DNA from: Methanosphaera sp.
Lineage (GTDB): Archaea > Methanobacteriota > Methanobacteria > Methanobacteriales > Methanobacteriaceae
Assembly (NCBI GenBank): GCA_013330915.1
Contig: DUHK01000142.1
Span: 1-10,310 of the forward strand
Direction of reading: 5' to 3'
DNA: 10,310 nucleotides
This document shows, piece by piece, positions 6,627 through 10,310 of the stretch; the first letter of the stretch is position 1; each line of letters opens with the position of its first letter. A program made the translations under genes and the position numbers. The notes below the pieces were generated by a model. That model did not search any database. It was not told the origin of the DNA and was given only the letters and a program-made list of their open reading frames with translations.

Positions 6627-7285
6627 GTTTTTTACATCACAAATCTATTTACTTTGTATTGGATTTTTTAAGACTTCATTAAATGTTATGAAAATAAAAG
6701 TCACTTATTAATTAGTTTTAAAACGATAGGCTAATTTATCTTAATTTTTTTTTAAATCATTAATTGAGATTTTTTAACAAAACATATTAACATAACTTAT
6801 GTTTACTTTAACCATATTTTGAAATACAATTATACCGTTAATTATACAATTTTTAAGGCGGAAATAATTATTTTCATTTTTTGATTATGCTCTTATAGAA
6901 AAAAGACTCTACTATTTTATAACATTAATTTAACTAGAATTTATAAGTGTAATAATATTAAAAAAATTTTTAAATTAAAAATTCTAATATAACTATTAAA
7001 TCCATTGTTAGATTAAAGAATGGATTTTTTTTATAATATTTTTCTCAATACGTATTACATAAAATGAAATATGATGGTAATATTTTATTATTCCTTTAAA
7101 AAATATGAAAATTTAATATAATAATAAATTTTTTTTTCAAATAAATTATTATTTTCACTTTTTTTCTGTTAAATCTTCATTCAACATTTAAATAATAAAA
7201 TATAATTAAAACATAAAACATATTATTTAATGATAAATGATTGTAGTCAACAATACTTTTTCATACCAATAAAAAAGATACTGTT
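6627..7285. other. Long AT-rich intergenic region without a recognised gene
   Basis: About 660 bases lie between the divergent histone and rli1 genes, with far lower GC than the flanking genes. I find no open frame with a convincing ribosome binding site on either strand, and no tRNA or C/D-box pattern. It holds a 9-bp hairpin followed by T8 (6998-7032), a T9 run at 6745-6753 after a weak 6-bp repeat, another T9 run at 7129-7137, and a second copy of the histone TATA 10-mer at 6939-6948. The rli1 promoter must lie in the right part; ATTTAAATAA at 7186-7195 is a candidate TATA box, which would give a leader of roughly 85 bases. A small non-coding RNA is possible but not shown. Confidence 0.5.
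6998..7032 (+). terminator. Candidate hairpin plus T8 terminator of unknown transcript
   Basis: AAATCCATT (6998-7006) pairs perfectly with AATGGATTT (7019-7027) around a 12-base loop, and T8 runs from 7025 to 7032. The + strand orientation matches no known gene upstream, since the histone lies on the other strand. In DNA this AT-rich a 9-bp repeat can arise by chance, so it counts only as a candidate. Confidence 0.3.
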
Positions 7286-7287
7286 AA

Positions 7288-7295
7288 GGGGAGTG
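7288..7295 (+). promoter_or_regulatory. Ribosome binding site of rli1, deciding a TTG start
   Basis: GGGGAGTG sits seven bases before the TTG at 7303. No ATG or GTG near the N-terminus would keep the first cluster-binding cysteine and also have such a site, and translation from TTG gives the expected family N-terminus. Confidence 0.75.
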
Positions 7296-7302
7296 TATTT
7301 TT

Positions 7303-9078
7303 TTGTCAAGAATAGCAATACTCGAAAAAGATAAATGTCAACCAAAAAAATGTAATTACACCTGTATAGAATACTGTCCGGGAGTAAGAATGGAAGAAGA
7401 CACAATAATAATCGGAGAAGATAAAAAACCAATAATCTCCGAAGAACTGTGTTCAGGATGTGGAATATGTGTAAACAGATGTGTATTCAATGCAATAAAC
7501 ATAATAAACCTGCCGGAAATACTGCAGGAAGAACCGATACACAGGTACGGACAGAACTCATTTGAACTATTTGGTATGCCTACAATAGAAGAAGGATCAG
7601 TTGTAGGACTGCTTGGACCAAACGGTATAGGAAAATCCACAATACTAAACATACTCTCTGGACAAATAGTGCCGAACTTTGGAAAATACAATCAACTGGG
7701 CTCATGGGATGAAGTCATAGAATACTTCAGAGGATCACAACTTCAAAACTACTTCAAAAAACTAAGCAACAACGAGGTAAAAATAGCATATAAACCTCAG
7801 ATGGTGGATCAACTGCCAAAAGTAGTCAAAGGAAAGGTATCAGAACTTCTTGAAGGAGTTGATGAAAGAAACAAGATGGATGAGGTAGTTGAAAAACTTG
7901 AACTTCAAAACACACTCAACAGAAAACTCGGAAAACTCTCCGGTGGAGAACTCCAAAGAATAGCAATAGCTGCAACAGTACTGAGGGATGCAAACTTTTA
8001 CTACATAGACGAACCAACATCCTGGCTTGATGTTAAACAAAGACTTAATACTGTGGAAGTAATCAGGGATTTGACAGAAGAAAAAAGAAACGTACTTGTA
8101 ATAGAACACGACCTTGCAACACTGGATGCTATGAGTGACTATGTGCACGTAATGTATGGTGAAGAAGGAGCATATGGTGTGGTTTCAAAACTCAGGGGAG
8201 TACGTGTAGGAATTAACGCATACATAAACGGATTCTTAAACGAGGAAAACATAAGAATAAGAAAACAACCTATTGAATTCGAAATAAGGCCTCCAAGTGA
8301 CCTGATAGAATCTGAAACAATAACAACATACACAGACTTCCATAAAAAATATGACAATTTTGAACTGGTTGTTGATGAAGGTGAAATAAAACAAAGCCAG
8401 GTCATCACAGCATTCGGACCAAACGGTATAGGAAAAACAACATATGCAAAAATACTTGCAGGAGTAACCGAACCGGATTCAGGGGAAGTGGAAGAAGAAA
8501 TAAAAATAGCATACAAACCGCAGTACATCCTCTCAGATTTTGAAGGAAGCGTACAGGACTTCCTGTATACACATGCGAAAGGCTATGGAACAAACGTTTT
8601 CAAAACCGACATTTCAAAACCATTTGACCTTGACAAAATACTTGAAAAACAGGTAAACAAACTCTCAGGTGGGGAACTGCAAAGACTTGCAACGGCAGTA
8701 ACACTCTCCCAGGAAGCAGATTTATATGTACTGGACGAACCAACTGCATTCCTTGATGTTGAACAAAGACTGAAAATAGCAAAAGCAATAAAACATGTGA
8801 TTGTAAGGGATGATACATCAGCTCTTATTATAGACCACGATATAGTGTTCATAGACTACATCTCAGACCGTGCAATGGTATTCTATGGTGAAGCCGGAAA
8901 AACAGGTCATGCAACTGCACCAATAAATCTCAGGGATGCAATGAACAAATTCCTTGCCGATGTGAAAATCACGTTCAGAAGAGACAAGGAAACAAACAGA
9001 CCAAGGGTAAACAAACTTGAAAGTTACCTTGACAGAGAACAGAAAGAAAAAGGAGAATATTACTACCTTGAAGAATAA
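7303..9078 (+). CDS. rli1: Ribosome recycling ATPase Rli1/ABCE1
   Basis: This twin-ATPase splits 70S ribosomes after termination together with the archaeal release factor and Pelota. At 591 residues it has normal length. The N-terminal iron-sulfur domain has eight cysteines for two [4Fe-4S] clusters: 12, 17, 21, 25 and 50, 53, 56, 60. ATPase site 1 has a Y-loop HRYG (80-83), Walker A GPNGIGKST (105-113), LSGGELQR (212-219), Walker B Asp236/Glu237 and His269; the ABCE1-specific helical insert lies around 126-160. A hinge (about 298-330) leads to site 2: GPNGIGKTT (372-380), LSGGELQR (454-461), Asp478/Glu479 and His512. It starts at TTG behind GGGGAGTG. Oddities: the proline that normally follows the last cluster cysteine is Val61, and the usual Tyr in the site-1 D-loop region is Trp241. 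A radical SAM gene follows by 28 bases. Confidence 0.97.
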   Translation: MSRIAILEKDKCQPKKCNYTCIEYCPGVRMEEDTIIIGEDKKPIISEELCSGCGICVNRCVFNAINIINLPEILQEEPIHRYGQNSFELFGMPTIEEGSVVGLLGPNGIGKSTILNILSGQIVPNFGKYNQLGSWDEVIEYFRGSQLQNYFKKLSNNEVKIAYKPQMVDQLPKVVKGKVSELLEGVDERNKMDEVVEKLELQNTLNRKLGKLSGGELQRIAIAATVLRDANFYYIDEPTSWLDVKQRLNTVEVIRDLTEEKRNVLVIEHDLATLDAMSDYVHVMYGEEGAYGVVSKLRGVRVGINAYINGFLNEENIRIRKQPIEFEIRPPSDLIESETITTYTDFHKKYDNFELVVDEGEIKQSQVITAFGPNGIGKTTYAKILAGVTEPDSGEVEEEIKIAYKPQYILSDFEGSVQDFLYTHAKGYGTNVFKTDISKPFDLDKILEKQVNKLSGGELQRLATAVTLSQEADLYVLDEPTAFLDVEQRLKIAKAIKHVIVRDDTSALIIDHDIVFIDYISDRAMVFYGEAGKTGHATAPINLRDAMNKFLADVKITFRRDKETNRPRVNKLESYLDREQKEKGEYYYLEE

Positions 9079-9092
9079 ATAAAATATACAAA

Positions 9093-9102
9093 GGAAGGTG
9101 AT
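9093..9102 (+). promoter_or_regulatory. Ribosome binding site deciding the start of the radical SAM gene
   Basis: GGAAGGTGAT ends four bases before the ATG at 9107. The longer frame from a GTG at 9098 would start inside this site, as would the ATG at 9101, so 9107 is the best start. Confidence 0.75.
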
Positions 9103-9106
9103 GCTA

Positions 9107-10276
9107 ATGCATGTAATGATAGTACCGACAATGGGTTGTCCGGCAAACTGCAGCTATTGCTGGAATTCGGAAACAGTATCCCACGTAATGACAAATGAAT
9201 GCATGGATGAAATTGTTGAATGGTTAAAGGACTTCAAACAGGAACCTGTAACATTCACTTTCCATGGTGGAGAACCATTACTGGCTGGATATGATTTCTA
9301 TGAACATGCATTGGACAAGCTCTCAACACATTTATCACACCTGTACCCTGCATATGCCATTCAAACAAACCTCTGGCTAATGGACGAGAAGTTAGCAAAA
9401 CTATTCAAGAAATATGAAATACCTGTGGGAAGCAGTCTGGATGGTCCAAAGGAATTGAATGACAAGCAAAGAGGAATAGGATACTATGATAAAACATTGG
9501 AAGGCTACAGGATTGCCCGTAAACACGGACTAAACGTAAGCTTCATAAGCACTTTCACAAACTATTCCATCAAACACAAGGAAGAAATATTTGAATTCTT
9601 CAAGGAAAACTCTCTAAATCTTAAGATTCATCCTGCACTCCCCTCAATAAAAGATGATAATGGTGATGAATTCGCACTTGACCCAAAAGATTACGGGGAA
9701 TTGATGCTATACCTGCTGGATGAGTATCTTGACCTTGCAGACCAGATAGAACTCAAAAACCTTGACCACCTCTGTAAGGCTGTGTTCATGAAAAAAGGAT
9801 TCGTATGCACATACGTCGATTGTATGGACAGCACCTTTGCAATAGGGCCTGAAGGAAAGATATATCCATGTTACCGCTTTGTTGACATGCCAGAGTATGA
9901 AATAGGACATGTAAAGGACAAGCCTACATATGAACAACTTATGAATACAAAGGCTGAAAAGCTGCTGCAGGAATATAAGGAGTTTGTGGATGAAGACTGC
10001 CGTGACTGCAAACATATAGATTACTGTCGTGGAGGATGCCCCTACAATGCACTGGCAGTAAGCGACAACAAGGTCAAAAATGTTGATCCACACTGTGAAG
10101 CATACAAAATGATTTTCGACAAAATAGATGAACTGATGAATCAGAAACTTGGATTCGCATTCGAAGAACTTGATGATACTGTTGAAAAGGACTTTAACTT
10201 CACATTAAACGTGGGATTTGAAAACATGCCCAAAGAGGGTAAAAAGTTCACGGTAATGGACATAGCCCTAAAATAA
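9107..10276 (+). CDS. Radical SAM/SPASM enzyme, anaerobic sulfatase-maturase-like peptide modifier
   Basis: The 389-residue protein belongs to the radical SAM class with a C-terminal SPASM domain, whose members oxidise or cross-link residues of proteins or peptides. CPANCSYCW gives the SAM-cluster motif Cys11, 15, 18. FHGGEP (52-57) binds the SAM methionyl end in the family, and SLDGP (110-114) is typical of the anaerobic sulfatase-maturase-like branch. The SPASM set is complete: Cys239, Gly250 and Cys255, then Cys298-X2-301-X5-307-X3-311 and Cys330, able to hold two auxiliary clusters. Cys234 is extra. About 59 residues follow Cys330. The gene lies 28 bases after rli1 and ends in a terminator, so the two probably share a transcript. 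No sulfatase or Cys-rich precursor peptide is in the window, so the substrate is unknown. Methanogen members of this branch are often proposed as peptide modifiers. Confidence 0.9.
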   Translation: MHVMIVPTMGCPANCSYCWNSETVSHVMTNECMDEIVEWLKDFKQEPVTFTFHGGEPLLAGYDFYEHALDKLSTHLSHLYPAYAIQTNLWLMDEKLAKLFKKYEIPVGSSLDGPKELNDKQRGIGYYDKTLEGYRIARKHGLNVSFISTFTNYSIKHKEEIFEFFKENSLNLKIHPALPSIKDDNGDEFALDPKDYGELMLYLLDEYLDLADQIELKNLDHLCKAVFMKKGFVCTYVDCMDSTFAIGPEGKIYPCYRFVDMPEYEIGHVKDKPTYEQLMNTKAEKLLQEYKEFVDEDCRDCKHIDYCRGGCPYNALAVSDNKVKNVDPHCEAYKMIFDKIDELMNQKLGFAFEELDDTVEKDFNFTLNVGFENMPKEGKKFTVMDIALK

Positions 10277-10303
10277 TTTAATCAAATTATTCTCTTTTTT
10301 TTT
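10272..10303 (+). terminator. Hairpin and T9 terminator of the rli1-radical SAM unit
   Basis: AATAATTT (10272-10279) pairs perfectly with AAATTATT (10284-10291) around the 4-base loop AATC, followed by CTC and T9 (10295-10303). The stem includes the TAA stop of the radical SAM gene. It is compact and well placed, although the stem is all A-T. Confidence 0.65.
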
Positions 10304-10310
10304 AATACAT

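Noticed and set aside
6710..6753. AATTAG/CTAATT repeat followed by T9 as a terminator
   Set aside because: Only six pairs, imperfect beyond that, and there is no + strand gene upstream.
7108..7137. AAATTT repeats followed by T9 as a terminator
   Set aside because: The stem is a 6-base self-complementary A/T word, expected by chance here, and no gene precedes it.
7219..7250. Possible C/D-box guide RNA (ATGATAA, then ATGATTG)
   Set aside because: The C-box match is imperfect and there is no CUGA D-box at suitable spacing.
8139..8528. Open frame of 129 codons opposite rli1
   Set aside because: It lies wholly antisense to the second ATPase domain of rli1; its composition mirrors that gene and it has no ribosome binding site or recognisable motif.
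9707..10093. Open frame of 128 codons opposite the radical SAM gene
   Set aside because: It is a shadow of the SPASM coding strand; its cysteine- and histidine-rich text is the reverse of conserved codons.
1..10310. CRISPR array, insertion sequence, tRNA or integration site
   Set aside because: No regularly spaced direct repeats, transposase motifs, terminal repeats or cloverleaf were seen on either strand.

Overview
The window looks like the chromosome of a methanogenic archaeon of the Methanobacteriales, most likely a Methanosphaera-type organism. This rests on very AT-rich DNA with even poorer intergenic regions, a short HMf-type histone, the archaeal/eukaryotic ribosome-recycling ATPase Rli1/ABCE1, archaeal TATA-like promoter elements, and strong GGTGAT/GGAG-type ribosome binding sites. 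The genus is an inference from composition and gene style, not a search result.

Layout. (1) On the + strand, argH (argininosuccinate lyase, 74-1471) is followed after 61 bases by a 45-codon membrane-protein gene (1533-1670) that resembles the DUF3096 family. (2) On the - strand, a tightly packed operon reads from about 6116 down to 1663. It holds two tandem paralogous multi-pass membrane proteins of the GT-C glycosyltransferase type, then a KH-PP-loop protein whose cysteine layout resembles the [4Fe-4S]-dependent tRNA thiolases TtcA/TtuA. The last operon gene converges on the small membrane gene, and their 3' ends overlap by 8 bp. (3) On the - strand, a histone gene (6367-6576) stands alone with a clear TATA box, a strong ribosome binding site and a hairpin/T-tract terminator. 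(4) About 700 bases of very AT-rich DNA follow with no convincing protein gene, but with a hairpin plus T8 and a second copy of the histone TATA 10-mer. (5) On the + strand, a two-gene unit holds rli1 (TTG start, 7303-9078) and, 28 bases on, a radical SAM/SPASM enzyme (9107-10276). It ends in a perfect 8-bp stem and T9 terminator that uses the last bases of the gene.

How the genes work together. ArgH completes arginine synthesis. Rli1 splits ribosomes after termination. The histone packages the chromosome. The two GT-C proteins probably transfer sugars from a lipid carrier on the outer face of the membrane, and their C-terminal outward domains carry several N-glycosylation sequons. The least understood parts are the KH-PP-loop protein coupled to these glycosyltransferases, and the SPASM enzyme apparently co-transcribed with rli1; the substrate of neither can be read from the sequence. 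Several starts were moved from the longest open frame to positions with a good ribosome binding site, with reasons in each entry. I see no mobile element, CRISPR array, tRNA or rRNA.
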